Below, in pieces: positions 51,778 through 61,123 of a stretch of 64,000 nucleotides of DNA. The position numbers were made by a program, and so were the translations under genes. Origin of the DNA: Bellilinea sp. (GTDB lineage Bacteria > Chloroflexota > Anaerolineae > Anaerolineales > Anaerolineaceae). The stretch is taken from contig BPHQ01000001.1 of NCBI GenBank assembly GCA_026003615.1, positions 186,001-250,000 on the forward strand, given 5' to 3'. The notes below the pieces were generated by a model, which searched no databases, was not told the origin of the DNA, and saw only the letters and a list, made by a program, of their open reading frames with translations. The stretch's first letter is position 1. Each line of letters starts with the position of its first letter.

Positions 51778-52002
51778 ATGCGTCGTCTGGTAAGTTTTTT
51801 GGTTGGCGTGTTGATCGGCGGTTTGGTCGGAGGTACACTGGCATTACTCTTTGCGCCGGCATCGGGCAGGCAATTTCAACAACAGCTCGGTGAAACGATT
51901 GACCGACTGAGCGGTGAGGTGCGGACGGCAGCAGAACAACGCCGAAAAGAACTGGAAGAAGAGTTGAATCGCCTGCGTCAGGGACGGATTCAATTGGAGT
52001 AA
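51778..52002 (+). CDS. YtxH-like small membrane protein
   Basis: This 74-residue protein has a Gly-rich N-terminal membrane segment (LVSFLVGVLIGGLVGGTLALLF), the YtxH-type LLFAPASGRQ motif and a charged coiled-coil tail. AAAGGAGG lies before ATG 51778. A TATAAT (51731-51736) ends five bases before an in-frame ATG at 51742, which would add 12 residues if a leaderless transcript is used. Family function is unknown; some members relate to stress or envelope. Confidence 0.75.
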   Translation: MRRLVSFLVGVLIGGLVGGTLALLFAPASGRQFQQQLGETIDRLSGEVRTAAEQRRKELEEELNRLRQGRIQLE

Positions 52003-52027
52003 AAAGAAACGATTTGAGGATGTAAAG

Positions 52028-52060
52028 AAAGGACTGCCACGATTTTCGGCAGTCCTTTTT
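52028..52060. terminator. Bidirectional terminator
   Basis: AAAGGACTGCC (52028-52038) pairs with GGCAGTCCTTT (52048-52058), with a 9-base loop and T/A runs on both sides. It serves the YtxH-like gene and the convergent peptidase gene. Confidence 0.92.
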
Positions 52061-52065
52061 GACTT

Positions 52066-54123
52066 TCACCGTTGAGCGCTGAAGGTGTAAGAAGCAGACT
52101 GACGGGTGAAGCGGGTCGTCCCGCTGACGACCAGAATAACCGGTTCGTTCGGTTCGGAAAGTTCGACCGTATAGCGCAAGGATTGATTGGAATCAACGGA
52201 GAGGTACTCCACTCGCGGATTTGAACCGAGATAAATTAACGAAAGGCGGAAGGTTTGCGGCAGGCGGTTTTGGATGCGGACAAATCCGCTCGCCTGCCAG
52301 CCGCCATCATCGGTCTCGAAATCGGTGAAATAGTTAATAGCCGGGATGGAGACATCATCCAGCAACAATCCTTCGCCATTGACGGCTGCGTCGGTCACAT
52401 ACTCGAAGCGAAGCAGCACCTTTTGACCGGCAAAGCGGGAAAGATCAATTACTTCTTCCATGTAGCCATTCGTTTTTCCGTTATATCCACAGCCATAGCT
52501 GTTGCCGGAAGGGTTCTCGGTTGTGCAGGAGGGAGTGGTCAGAATTTGCCAGGTTTGACCGTTATCGGAAGAAGCAACCAGGTACAGGTAGTCATAATCC
52601 TCTTCAAGGTCATACCAGGTTCGATAAGAGAGCTGGATTGGGGCGCTGACTCCTGTGAAGTCAAACTCCCGGGTGAGCGTCATATTGGATTCATCGCCCT
52701 TGTTTGACCAGAAAGCGTAGTTGCCGGAGTAAGGATTGGTTGGCAGCACACCGACCTCACTGTTTCCCTGAAATTCAAGAGTGAAATTGCCCTGACAGTT
52801 GAAACGGATGTAATCCGCTCCATATTGACGGACTGTACGGCTTTGGCTTCGGCCATCGCAGCTGGTAAATACTTCGGTGTCGTTGACGGTTGGGGCGCTG
52901 CGATATTGGGTATAGGTGAAGCGCCCATCACCGATTTGTGGGTCATTCAGGTAATTGGTTACCGTCCAATCAACGAATACATCATCGGCTTGAATGAGTT
53001 GCCCGGTGAGCGGGTCTATTTCATTCAATTCAGCCAGGACGGTATCTATGCTGTCCAGACCGTTATCGGGATGGGCAACCAGGGATTTGGTTGCTTCTTC
53101 GCCAAACCTTTCCAGAAAGTAATTGACAAACAAAAAGGCGGCTCCGTAGTAGGGAGTGGTTGCGCTCGAATCGGTTGGCCAATCGTTCAATTGGTGATCG
53201 GGGTTGACGGAAAAAATGTAATCGAAACCACCGGGATCATACCCGTTAAGGAAAGCGGCCAGCTCGGAGAAGCCTTCGTTCAGCCAGGTTTCTTCGTTGC
53301 GGTCACGGTACCAGTGAATCATGTGCTGGAATTCATGAGCCAGCACGCCGTAGGTGAATTCTTCTTCCAGCCCGGTATTATCGGCGTTGAGAATGAACAT
53401 CTCATGGGCATTGGAGTATTGATGCGCCAGCGGATGGACGGAATCGGCAGAAGAAAAGTAACCGGCAATATTCCGGCCGGCCCCGCGGGTATAGAGAATG
53501 AACAGGCGCGGGTCGTTATCCACACCAGGGATCCACTCCATACCGAAAAATTCGCGGTTGGTCGGCACGATTTGATCGTTGAAGGTTTCGGCTAAGCGGC
53601 GCAGCGCAGATTGGTTGTAGGACACACCATCCTCAATCCAGAAATAGGCGCTGTCCGTCACATAACGTAAGACGGCTTCAACTTGAAAATTCTCGGTGGT
53701 ATCCACATTGGTCACCCAAAACTTTTTCCGGTCGCCAACCTGAAAGGGGCCGCTAAACGGGACGGTTTGGGGAATTTCACCTTTACCGCCCAACCGTTGA
53801 GCGAGTTCGCGGGGGTCATTGACCGGGACCAGAGCCTGTTGTAGACTGCGCAGGGTCTCATAAGCGCCGTCGCCGGCTGGTTGACCGGACGGGGTAGCAG
53901 CCTGCGGGGGAGTGTCAATATCCGGCAGGGTGGGGATGATCTCGCGCCAGTCCTCAAAGGGAGGGGTGAATTCAAAGACGGGCGAATCGTTCGGGTTGTT
54001 CGATTCGGCGTTGAAAATGAGAAAGCCCAAAGCGCCCGTAAACAGCGCAACGGCACAGAGACACAGGCACAGCACAAACAGAATGATCAATACAATCAGC
54101 AGGGTGCGGGAGGAGGAGGTCAT
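52066..54123 (-). CDS. Membrane-anchored M6-like (immune inhibitor A type) metallopeptidase
   Basis: The protein has 685 residues. One N-terminal membrane segment (about 7-30) is followed by a Pro-rich linker and a metallopeptidase domain with HEFQHMIHW (HExxH, His263-Glu264-His267) and NEGFSELAAF, which supplies a further conserved Glu. A jelly-roll domain follows (NMTLTREFDFTGVSAPIQLSY ... DDVSIPAINYF), as in M6 peptidases. It should act outside the cell on proteins. The site is intact. No cleavable signal peptide is evident. It stands alone between a terminator and an AT-rich gap. Confidence 0.85.
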   Translation of the reverse strand: MTSSSRTLLIVLIILFVLCLCLCAVALFTGALGFLIFNAESNNPNDSPVFEFTPPFEDWREIIPTLPDIDTPPQAATPSGQPAGDGAYETLRSLQQALVPVNDPRELAQRLGGKGEIPQTVPFSGPFQVGDRKKFWVTNVDTTENFQVEAVLRYVTDSAYFWIEDGVSYNQSALRRLAETFNDQIVPTNREFFGMEWIPGVDNDPRLFILYTRGAGRNIAGYFSSADSVHPLAHQYSNAHEMFILNADNTGLEEEFTYGVLAHEFQHMIHWYRDRNEETWLNEGFSELAAFLNGYDPGGFDYIFSVNPDHQLNDWPTDSSATTPYYGAAFLFVNYFLERFGEEATKSLVAHPDNGLDSIDTVLAELNEIDPLTGQLIQADDVFVDWTVTNYLNDPQIGDGRFTYTQYRSAPTVNDTEVFTSCDGRSQSRTVRQYGADYIRFNCQGNFTLEFQGNSEVGVLPTNPYSGNYAFWSNKGDESNMTLTREFDFTGVSAPIQLSYRTWYDLEEDYDYLYLVASSDNGQTWQILTTPSCTTENPSGNSYGCGYNGKTNGYMEEVIDLSRFAGQKVLLRFEYVTDAAVNGEGLLLDDVSIPAINYFTDFETDDGGWQASGFVRIQNRLPQTFRLSLIYLGSNPRVEYLSVDSNQSLRYTVELSEPNEPVILVVSGTTRFTRQSASYTFSAQR

Positions 54124-54314
54124 AATTTGCTCTTGTAAATATCAAATTTTGCTAATTTGCTAATCAACACAATCATAACAGAATTCGCGGCTTGATATTA
54201 GGTTTGATGTCAAGATTCATAAACTTTCTTGTATCAGAAATCCTCTTCGTTGAATTTAGTTGCGTTTTTTTACAGATTAAATATTTACAATTACCCAAAG
54301 GCATATTAATAGTT
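54124..54314. other. AT-rich intergenic region
   Basis: About 190 bases of AT-rich DNA with short direct repeats of AATTTGCTAA near 54150. I see no coding region or RNA. It marks one edge of a compositional change that continues to about 57400. Confidence 0.5.
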
Positions 54315-55883
54315 CTAGCGCGAGGGGTTGCGATAAATGACAATGGATTTTGTCTTTGCCACGGGTAACCACGTGGCTTCAATTTTTCTTATCCATGACT
54401 CAATGCCCGGAATCTGGCTATCTTGCCAACTTCGCATGATCGAATCAACAACTACATACTTTGCAATTTCCAAAGAACTCTCGAAGCGCATCCGTTCTTC
54501 TGGAATTCCCGACGGGAAGTGAATTGTAGGACTTTCGTTCACGGCGATTGATATTTGATAATCTGTGACATTTGAAGGAAATGCCCATGCTATGGCTGGC
54601 GAAGCTATGATCAAGTCCGTGGAATTGACTGTTTTTTGGATGTAATTAAAAATTATATTGAATTCACTTACGTTAATGAGTAGATTATCAAAGGATGTTC
54701 GAAACGATTGTTTTATTTCTTGATTTAAATTAATAATTAGAAAGAACATCGGTGCTATCACTGTAAAGAAAATTATCACATCAAAAAAAATAATCCTTAA
54801 GGGTCTTATTAATTCATTTGAAAGCTTTTTTTGCAGTGATAAAGTTATTAAGTCGCTTGTAAAGCTCGAAACCCATTTTGAAATTTGATACACAAAATTT
54901 GATATTCCAATTGCAATGAGGGGAGTATAAGCCAAAAAATAATAAAAACTATGACGTAAAGTTGAAAAAGTTCTGGTAGTAATCAGGAATGGTAAAAGGA
55001 TGCAAAAAAATAATAAACCGCCAAGTTTGCGATTGGGCAAGCTCATTATTCCGAAAATCCCGATCAGCACAAAAGAATTCTCTACGACAAAAAAAATGAA
55101 ATTTAAAATAATGTGGGCTATTTGATGAACAATTGGAAAGGAAGTTCCCCGCTCGAAGGTCACCTGCCAATCAAACAAAAACGCATCACCATATAACCAA
55201 TATGAAACTATAAAATACATCAACAGAGGAGTGAATGACAGAAGGATTACTAAAGGGGCTTTTTTCGGATTCACGATAAAAACAAAAAGAACGAGACTTA
55301 TCAGGAAGGAGATATAAGCCAATTCAATCAGCGAGCCTACCCCGGTAGTAATCGAGGCAAGAATCAGCCAACGATCTTGTTTTGATTCAAGATAAAGCCA
55401 GAAGAGCCAAATCACAATGATTGTGATGGGAATTAGGAGATTGTACCCAAAACCAATTCTGTTGAATAAGACAAATTTAGGGTGGAGCGCCAGAATCAGC
55501 GGACTTAAATACTTCAAATATTGAAGGCGAGTGTCGGATATACTTCTTAAAAACAAGAAAAGAAGAATTACCGAAAATACTCCGCTGGTAGTGGTAAATA
55601 TTCTCAACACTAAAAGGCTCGGTTCAAAATAGTGGTAACTCAAAGATAATAGCCATGGGAATATTGGCATTCTTCCCGCTAACAGCCATGATCCTTGAAT
55701 GCCAAGATATTCCATTCTTCCATGAAACAGGTTGATAGCAATATTTAGCAGGGTGCCTTCGTCGTTGTACAAGCCAGGGTTGTGCGAAAGATTATAGAAT
55801 CGAAAATAGGTGGCAATCGCCGTTACCAAAATCAAGAAAACAAGATCAAGGATGATTTGTAGACGAGGTAGTTTGAGAGACAT
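54315..55883 (-). CDS. Polytopic glycosyltransferase, GT39-like
   Basis: This 522-residue protein has about 11-13 hydrophobic segments. The first extracellular loop, RFYNLSHNPGLYNDEGTLLN, carries the acidic DE pair typical of GT-C enzymes (PMT/ArnT type), which take the sugar from polyprenyl phosphate. ATG 55883 is chosen; it overlaps the preceding gene by 38 bases. Base and codon use are clearly more AT-rich than in most of the window. The acceptor is unknown. Confidence 0.8.
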   Translation of the reverse strand: MSLKLPRLQIILDLVFLILVTAIATYFRFYNLSHNPGLYNDEGTLLNIAINLFHGRMEYLGIQGSWLLAGRMPIFPWLLSLSYHYFEPSLLVLRIFTTTSGVFSVILLFLFLRSISDTRLQYLKYLSPLILALHPKFVLFNRIGFGYNLLIPITIIVIWLFWLYLESKQDRWLILASITTGVGSLIELAYISFLISLVLFVFIVNPKKAPLVILLSFTPLLMYFIVSYWLYGDAFLFDWQVTFERGTSFPIVHQIAHIILNFIFFVVENSFVLIGIFGIMSLPNRKLGGLLFFCILLPFLITTRTFSTLRHSFYYFLAYTPLIAIGISNFVYQISKWVSSFTSDLITLSLQKKLSNELIRPLRIIFFDVIIFFTVIAPMFFLIINLNQEIKQSFRTSFDNLLINVSEFNIIFNYIQKTVNSTDLIIASPAIAWAFPSNVTDYQISIAVNESPTIHFPSGIPEERMRFESSLEIAKYVVVDSIMRSWQDSQIPGIESWIRKIEATWLPVAKTKSIVIYRNPSR

Positions 55884-57360
55884 AATAAATATAAATCGGT
55901 GACATTTGGGGATATTCGATCTTTGCGACCAATTGTTCTTCATGAACAATTTCATTCATCACCTGTGAAACAAATAAGGGTAAGTGGGCATCTTTTGCCC
56001 ACACGACCCAATAGTTATCAGATGGAATTTGTTCAGGAGTAATTTTTCGTAATCCAAACGCTTGTTGTAGAGGCTCTACAAGAAACCATGCTGGTAAATC
56101 AGCTTCTAACAAATAATGCGAAGCGTCCTTCAGGTAATACTGAAAAGGAAGGAGAGAGGTGGCCGTTGCATGAAAGATCACATTGTTTTCTTTGTCTTGA
56201 AAAGACAATTCTTGAATAACTTCTTTGAGATAGCCGCCTTTCTCTAGTGGAGACCAGATAAAATGATAGCTAATATTCAAAACAATAAGTATGGATAACA
56301 AAGCAGTTGATAATTTGAGATGTGTTTTTATACAAACAGCAAGCATCAAAATTATGGGTACTGCAATGGGGCTAAGAGAGCGATAGAGAATCAAATGCCC
56401 GTTTTGATATAGCCAGGCCGTAAAAGTGATCAATGCAAGCGGCAAAATGCTGATTAACAGCATAGAGACCATGCCTGCTTGGTCTTTTGAGAACAGCCTG
56501 ATGATTTTTGAAGATTCGATAATACCTATGGTTACAAGAGGAACTAAAACGAAAAAGGTGTTCAAAAGTCTCAACAAATCGCCAACCAAATGATTCGAGG
56601 TCGTCCCTATCATGAAGATGAGCTGCATTTGTTCAATAAACCTATGCGTGTTTACAGGGGGAATGTTATACCCTGTGAAGTACTCTCCAGCAAGGTTGTT
56701 GATAAACGCTCCAATAAACCATGGAGAATATACCAATGATGCCCCAACTCCAACCCCAAATAATTTAGATATATTCTGATGGTACAGAATCAGGCCGACC
56801 ACCAATAGAGTTAATACATAGAAAACGGATGCGCTGTTAGAGTATAAGAGTAATCCGCAACAAGCAAACAGCCCCCACCATCTTCGTTGGATAAGAAACC
56901 AGAAACCCAATAGGTACAAAAAGCTCATTAACGCATATACCCTGGCGTCTTGAGCCATCCAAATTTGATAAGGTGATAAAGCCAAGATGCTCAATGTCAA
57001 AAACTGCCTTGCCTGACTCGCTTGAAAATAAACGAGTATTTTATGAGCAATGACCATAAGACCAAGACTTGATATCAAAGACAATAGACGATATGAAATT
57101 TCCGACGGAAAAAGTAGACGAACAATTGTCCATTCAAGGATTTCCCAGAGAGGTGGATTCAGCTCGGCACTAATCATCTTCACCATATTTATTAGTGGTT
57201 CTTTGGTTAGGTAGATGGTTAAAGCTTCATCGTACCAGATGGATGACGTTCTTATCCCCCAACATCTAAATAACAATGCTAATCCAAAAGGAATGAGTAA
57301 ATATATTGGAGTAATACTCAGTTGGGACTTAACTATGAGTGACTTTATTCGTTTTCCCAT
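55846..57360 (-). CDS. Polytopic glycosyltransferase, GT39/ArnT-like
   Basis: This 504-residue protein has about 11 membrane segments. RTSSIWYDEALTIYLT and a following SAELNPPLWEILEW match the first-loop and HPPLY-like motifs of GT39/ArnT-type transferases. It shares the AT-rich composition of its downstream neighbour and overlaps the upstream GT87-like gene by 32 bases, so the three are coupled in one operon. Confidence 0.83.
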   Translation of the reverse strand: MGKRIKSLIVKSQLSITPIYLLIPFGLALLFRCWGIRTSSIWYDEALTIYLTKEPLINMVKMISAELNPPLWEILEWTIVRLLFPSEISYRLLSLISSLGLMVIAHKILVYFQASQARQFLTLSILALSPYQIWMAQDARVYALMSFLYLLGFWFLIQRRWWGLFACCGLLLYSNSASVFYVLTLLVVGLILYHQNISKLFGVGVGASLVYSPWFIGAFINNLAGEYFTGYNIPPVNTHRFIEQMQLIFMIGTTSNHLVGDLLRLLNTFFVLVPLVTIGIIESSKIIRLFSKDQAGMVSMLLISILPLALITFTAWLYQNGHLILYRSLSPIAVPIILMLAVCIKTHLKLSTALLSILIVLNISYHFIWSPLEKGGYLKEVIQELSFQDKENNVIFHATATSLLPFQYYLKDASHYLLEADLPAWFLVEPLQQAFGLRKITPEQIPSDNYWVVWAKDAHLPLFVSQVMNEIVHEEQLVAKIEYPQMSPIYIYYVSQTTSSTNHP

Positions 57361-58510
57361 GTTTTCTTCCCCAATATGAAAGCATTATGACCAGTAGCCA
57401 CACTCTGATCGGGATTAATATATAAAAAGTTTCTGAAATATGCCTGCCTAACAAAAAAGGAAATTCAATCAGATTGACTAATATCAAGCAAATAGAAAAT
57501 ACAAACCCCTTGTTAAGTGTAAAGGTTAATAAAACCAACGGTAAAATATACAAAACCCACTGCGAACTCCAGCCCGGCGACCAGAGCAAAAAGAGCGACC
57601 ACACAATTCCAATGTTCGCAAGAAAGTTGTCATCACTGGGCTGAGGGCGTCGGGCCACGAGAATAATCCCAATACCGCAAAAAATCGGCAGGGTGAGTAA
57701 AGGGGGTACAACGGGTGGGTTCCCTGTGCGGAGGGTGCTTTGGGCAGGGTCTAGGCGTTGTTCGGTGGTCAGGTATGCGCCAGTGGTCAGATTGCCATCC
57801 ATCAGCGCCCAAATGGTTTGCCACGAAGATCGGTTGGGTTGTGCCTTCAATGATGCAGCGGTCATTTCGGGTGAGATTGCATAAAGCATCGCAAAAACTA
57901 TCAAAACGACCAGCAAGGCGATAGTGCTGATAAGGAAAATATCCTTAAAATTGCGCTGACGGAAAAGAGCGGGTAATAGAAACACTGGGAACCACTTTAA
58001 CAAAATCCCCACTCCGATCCAGAACCCGGCCAGTTTCTCTTTTCTCTCGATGAGTGACCAGATACCCGCCATCATCAATAATAACGTTAATGAATCGGCA
58101 TACCACCATGTATATGGGAGAACGACTAAAATCCCGAAGAGAATCAGGGTGCGGATTTGGCTGGTTGCATCACCGTACAACCGCGAGGCAATTTTTTGAA
58201 AAAGGTGCAGGCTTAAAGAACCGGCGAAGGCCAATACCAACGCCATGAGGAAATCATATACAAAACTTTGTTCTCCAGCAATCCGAAACAGAATTTCGCT
58301 CAGGAAAGGAAACAACGGTGGATATTCCACCCAATAATCCAGATATGGCCAGCCTGCCAGGGCAGTCCATTCCCGATAAACCACCAGGTCGCCGATGCCG
58401 TAATAGCCATAGGGGACAAGTGTGAGAAACAGCACAATCCGCGAGAAAAGGTACAGGAAAGGTAATAGATAAGGTTGATTGTGTTTAATCCATTCCTTAT
58501 CGCAAAGCAT
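57329..58510 (-). CDS. Polytopic glycosyltransferase, GT87-like
   Basis: This 393-residue protein has about nine to eleven hydrophobic segments. GYYGIGDLVVYREWTALAGWPYLDYWVEYPPLFPFLSE (in part: VEYPPLFPFL) is the YPP-type loop of GT87/DUF2029 mannosyltransferases, which use polyprenyl-phosphate mannose. ATG 58510 nearly abuts the stop of the metallo-hydrolase gene. Its 5' half has the ordinary base composition of the window and its 3' end is AT-rich. Confidence 0.82.
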   Translation of the reverse strand: MLCDKEWIKHNQPYLLPFLYLFSRIVLFLTLVPYGYYGIGDLVVYREWTALAGWPYLDYWVEYPPLFPFLSEILFRIAGEQSFVYDFLMALVLAFAGSLSLHLFQKIASRLYGDATSQIRTLILFGILVVLPYTWWYADSLTLLLMMAGIWSLIERKEKLAGFWIGVGILLKWFPVFLLPALFRQRNFKDIFLISTIALLVVLIVFAMLYAISPEMTAASLKAQPNRSSWQTIWALMDGNLTTGAYLTTEQRLDPAQSTLRTGNPPVVPPLLTLPIFCGIGIILVARRPQPSDDNFLANIGIVWSLFLLWSPGWSSQWVLYILPLVLLTFTLNKGFVFSICLILVNLIEFPFLLGRHISETFYILIPIRVWLLVIMLSYWGRKHGKTNKVTHS

Positions 58511-58512
58511 CT

Positions 58513-59148
58513 TCAATTCAAGTAAGGATTGTTATCGGCTTCTTCCTGAACGGTGGTTTCCGGTCCGTGACCGGGAAGCAGGCGTGTTTCTGGCGGAAGG
58601 GTTAACACCTGCTGGTAAATGGATTTGAGTAATTGGGTGCTGCTTCCGCCGGGTAAGTCGGTGCGGCCAATGCCGTTTTGGAAAATCAGGTCGCCCACGA
58701 TGGCGGCGTTAGCCTGAGCAGCATAAAAAATGACATGCCCACGGCTGTGACCGGGGGTGTGGCGGACTTCGATTTCCTCTTTACCCACCTGCAGGATTTG
58801 CCCGTGTTCAAAAAACAGGCTGGGTTGTGGCATCTCCGGCATTTGAATGCCGAACAGATTGGCACCACCACCCGATTGGTAGAGTTCCAGATCGTCCGGG
58901 TGGATGCCAATGGGTAAAGGGGGTTCGCGGAATTGCGAAAACAGTTTTGCGCCGGCAATGTGATCGAAGTGGGCGTGGGTCAACCAGATCTGAGTAAGGT
59001 TCAGGCGACGGTCAATGATTAGCTCGGCAATTCGGTGACTGTCAAACGTCGGGTCAATAATGACAGCCTCGTTGGTGGCGTGATCAACAAACAAGTAGGT
59101 GTTATTATCGAGAGGGCCTAATGAAAAAGTAAGGATTTCCAGTGTCAA
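58513..59148 (-). CDS. MBL-fold metallo-hydrolase (glyoxalase II-like)
   Basis: This 211-residue protein has the metal motif THAHFDHIAGAK (His58, His60, Asp62, His63), then HTPGHSRGHVIFY, VGDLIFQNGIGRTDLPGG and LLPGHGPETT. These match the glyoxalase II/YcbL branch that hydrolyses thioesters. Start is TTG 59148, seven bases after AGGAGCAG. It lies within the 54315-61044 operon. Confidence 0.92.
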   Translation of the reverse strand: MTLEILTFSLGPLDNNTYLFVDHATNEAVIIDPTFDSHRIAELIIDRRLNLTQIWLTHAHFDHIAGAKLFSQFREPPLPIGIHPDDLELYQSGGGANLFGIQMPEMPQPSLFFEHGQILQVGKEEIEVRHTPGHSRGHVIFYAAQANAAIVGDLIFQNGIGRTDLPGGSSTQLLKSIYQQVLTLPPETRLLPGHGPETTVQEEADNNPYLN

Positions 59149-59166
59149 GGGACTGCTCCTTAGGAT

Positions 59167-59934
59167 TTATGACAAAGCGGCGTATTGTTGAATAAACTGT
59201 ATTGTGCGGTCGAAGACCTGTTGACGTTCCGGTTCACGTACCACCACATGTCCGCTGTTTTCTACCCAGAATATTTCTTTGTGCGGACTGCCCAATGCTC
59301 GAAAAATTTGTTCAGCATTTTCCGGCAATACACTTTGATCGGCTCGGGAGTGGATGATCAGAGCCGGAAGTTTGACCTGAGGCAAGATTTGCCGAAGTTC
59401 GGCCAGTAAATCGCGCAGTTCAGCAATGGAAGGGGTTGGATAATAGGGATATTCAAGGTGATCGGCAGCAGCCTGAGGATTGCGCCAGTCCGGTGTCCCT
59501 TTTGGAACGCGCGGTTGAAGGTGTTGGAAAAGACGAATGAATTTCAACCGCCAATCTGCCGGAAGTTGACAGGGCGCAGAAATGGAAATAACCCCCTGTG
59601 CCGGCAAATAAGAAGCAGCAAAGAGGCTTAATGATCCGCCCAGTGATAAACCGGCAAGAAAGATTTGCTCACAAGTGCCGCTGAGCAGGTTATAACCATC
59701 TTCTACGCTTGTCAGCCAATCTTGCCAGCGGGTACGGCGCAGGTCATCCGGTTCGGTGGCATGGCCAGCCAGGCGAATGCCCATGATTGTGATGCCTTGC
59801 TTGTGAAGATATTCCCCCATCCAGCGCATTTCTTTGGGTGTGCCGGTCAGGCCATGCACCAGCAGGCAGCCCACCTTACCAGATGGGAAAAAGAATGGTT
59901 CTGCGCCGGTCATCGTGAGGGTTGATTTCTGCAT
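59167..59934 (-). CDS. Alpha/beta hydrolase, carboxylesterase-like
   Basis: This 255-residue protein resembles Est30-type carboxylesterases. The catalytic set is visible: oxyanion HGLTGTPKEM, nucleophile elbow LAGLSLGGSL, Asp in HSRADQSVL, and His in ENSGHVVV. The ATG follows the M24 peptidase stop by three bases. Substrate unknown. Confidence 0.9.
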   Translation of the reverse strand: MQKSTLTMTGAEPFFFPSGKVGCLLVHGLTGTPKEMRWMGEYLHKQGITIMGIRLAGHATEPDDLRRTRWQDWLTSVEDGYNLLSGTCEQIFLAGLSLGGSLSLFAASYLPAQGVISISAPCQLPADWRLKFIRLFQHLQPRVPKGTPDWRNPQAAADHLEYPYYPTPSIAELRDLLAELRQILPQVKLPALIIHSRADQSVLPENAEQIFRALGSPHKEIFWVENSGHVVVREPERQQVFDRTIQFIQQYAALS

Positions 59935-59937
59935 GGC

Positions 59938-61044
59938 TTATTCCAGAAGGATTAATTCACGGGGAATGCTGGTCAACGATTGGCAGCCATCGGATGTGAT
60001 GACCACGTCATCTTCGATTCGCACCCCTCCTTTTCCCGGCAGGTAAATTCCCGGTTCCACCGTGTACACCATTCCGCTTTCCAGCGAGAGCGGATTATCG
60101 GCATAAAGGTATGGCGGTTCGTGGCTTTCCATTCCTAAACCGTGACCGGTACGATGGATGAAAAACTCACCGTAGCCGGCTTGCTCAATCACCTGCCGGG
60201 CAGCCCGGTCAACTGTGCCAGCCGGAATACCCGGCTTTCCTGCTATTCGTCCCTGCTGATTTGCCTGCAGTACTATCTGGTAGATACGGCGCATTTCTTC
60301 GCCGGGTTCGCCCATCGCAAGGGTGCGGGTGATGTCGGAAAAGTAATCCTCATACGAGGCGCCCCAGTCGAAAAGGACAAGATCCCCGTGTTTCAGCCGT
60401 GTGTCACCCGGAACGGCATGGGGATTGGCGCTGTTAGCCCCAAAAGCAACAATAGGGGCGAAGGGCAATTCGGGGGCAGAGCCGCAGCGCAGCAGCGCAA
60501 TCGTCAATTCGGCTGCCAGTTCTCGCTCGGTGATGCCGGGTTTAACCAATGGCAGGGTTTGCTCAAAGGCTTGCTCTGCAATCTGCACCGCACGGCGCAT
60601 GGCGGCTAATTCCTGAGCCTCTTTGCGCAGGCGCAATACATTCAAAACCGGCTCCGCCGAGACCAAACGCACCTCTCGGGCGGTGCTGTTGATGAATTGC
60701 CATTCCAGGAAGCGGAAACGGGTCGGCTCTACGCCAATCACTTTACCATCCAGACGACAGGCATCGGCGGCCTGCCGGAAGGACTTTTCCCAATCCGCAG
60801 GATTATCACCAAACGGGATCAATTGCAGGGGAAGTTTCGAATGCCGGGCTTTTTCGGTTTCCAATTCGGGCAAAATCAGAAGTGGGGGGTGGGGTGGAGC
60901 GATAATCAGGGTGGTTGGGCGCTCACTCAGGTGAAAATGCAAGCCAGTCAGATAAACCAGTGAGGGGCTGGGATTGAGAGCAATCCCATCCAGACTGGCA
61001 GCGTTCATCAGGGCAATCAGGCGGGCAAGGCGATCATTCGTCAC
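59938..61044 (-). CDS. M24 metallopeptidase (Xaa-Pro aminopeptidase-like)
   Basis: The 368-residue protein has an N-terminal creatinase-like domain and a pita-bread catalytic domain. All five metal ligands can be placed: FDWGASYEDYFSD (two Asp), HRTGHGLGMESHE (His), VEPGIYLPGKGGVRIEDD (two Glu). It probably removes an N-terminal residue before proline. Start is GTG 61044 with AGGAGGTG upstream and TATAAT at 61063-61068. It heads the operon that continues to the three glycosyltransferases. Confidence 0.93.
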   Translation of the reverse strand: MTNDRLARLIALMNAASLDGIALNPSPSLVYLTGLHFHLSERPTTLIIAPPHPPLLILPELETEKARHSKLPLQLIPFGDNPADWEKSFRQAADACRLDGKVIGVEPTRFRFLEWQFINSTAREVRLVSAEPVLNVLRLRKEAQELAAMRRAVQIAEQAFEQTLPLVKPGITERELAAELTIALLRCGSAPELPFAPIVAFGANSANPHAVPGDTRLKHGDLVLFDWGASYEDYFSDITRTLAMGEPGEEMRRIYQIVLQANQQGRIAGKPGIPAGTVDRAARQVIEQAGYGEFFIHRTGHGLGMESHEPPYLYADNPLSLESGMVYTVEPGIYLPGKGGVRIEDDVVITSDGCQSLTSIPRELILLE

Positions 61045-61074
61045 GGTTCACCTCCTGAACAAATTATAATCTAA

Positions 61075-61102
61075 CCCCTGCCGAAAGGTTCTCCGGCAGG
61101 GG
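61075..61102. terminator. Hairpin between the M24 peptidase gene and the synthetase remnant
   Basis: CCCCTGCCG (61075-61083) pairs with CGGCAGGGG (61094-61102), with a 10-base loop. No proper T run follows, so termination is plausible but not certain. Confidence 0.45.
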
Positions 61103-61123
61103 TGTCGAAATCTTGCTCCGCAT

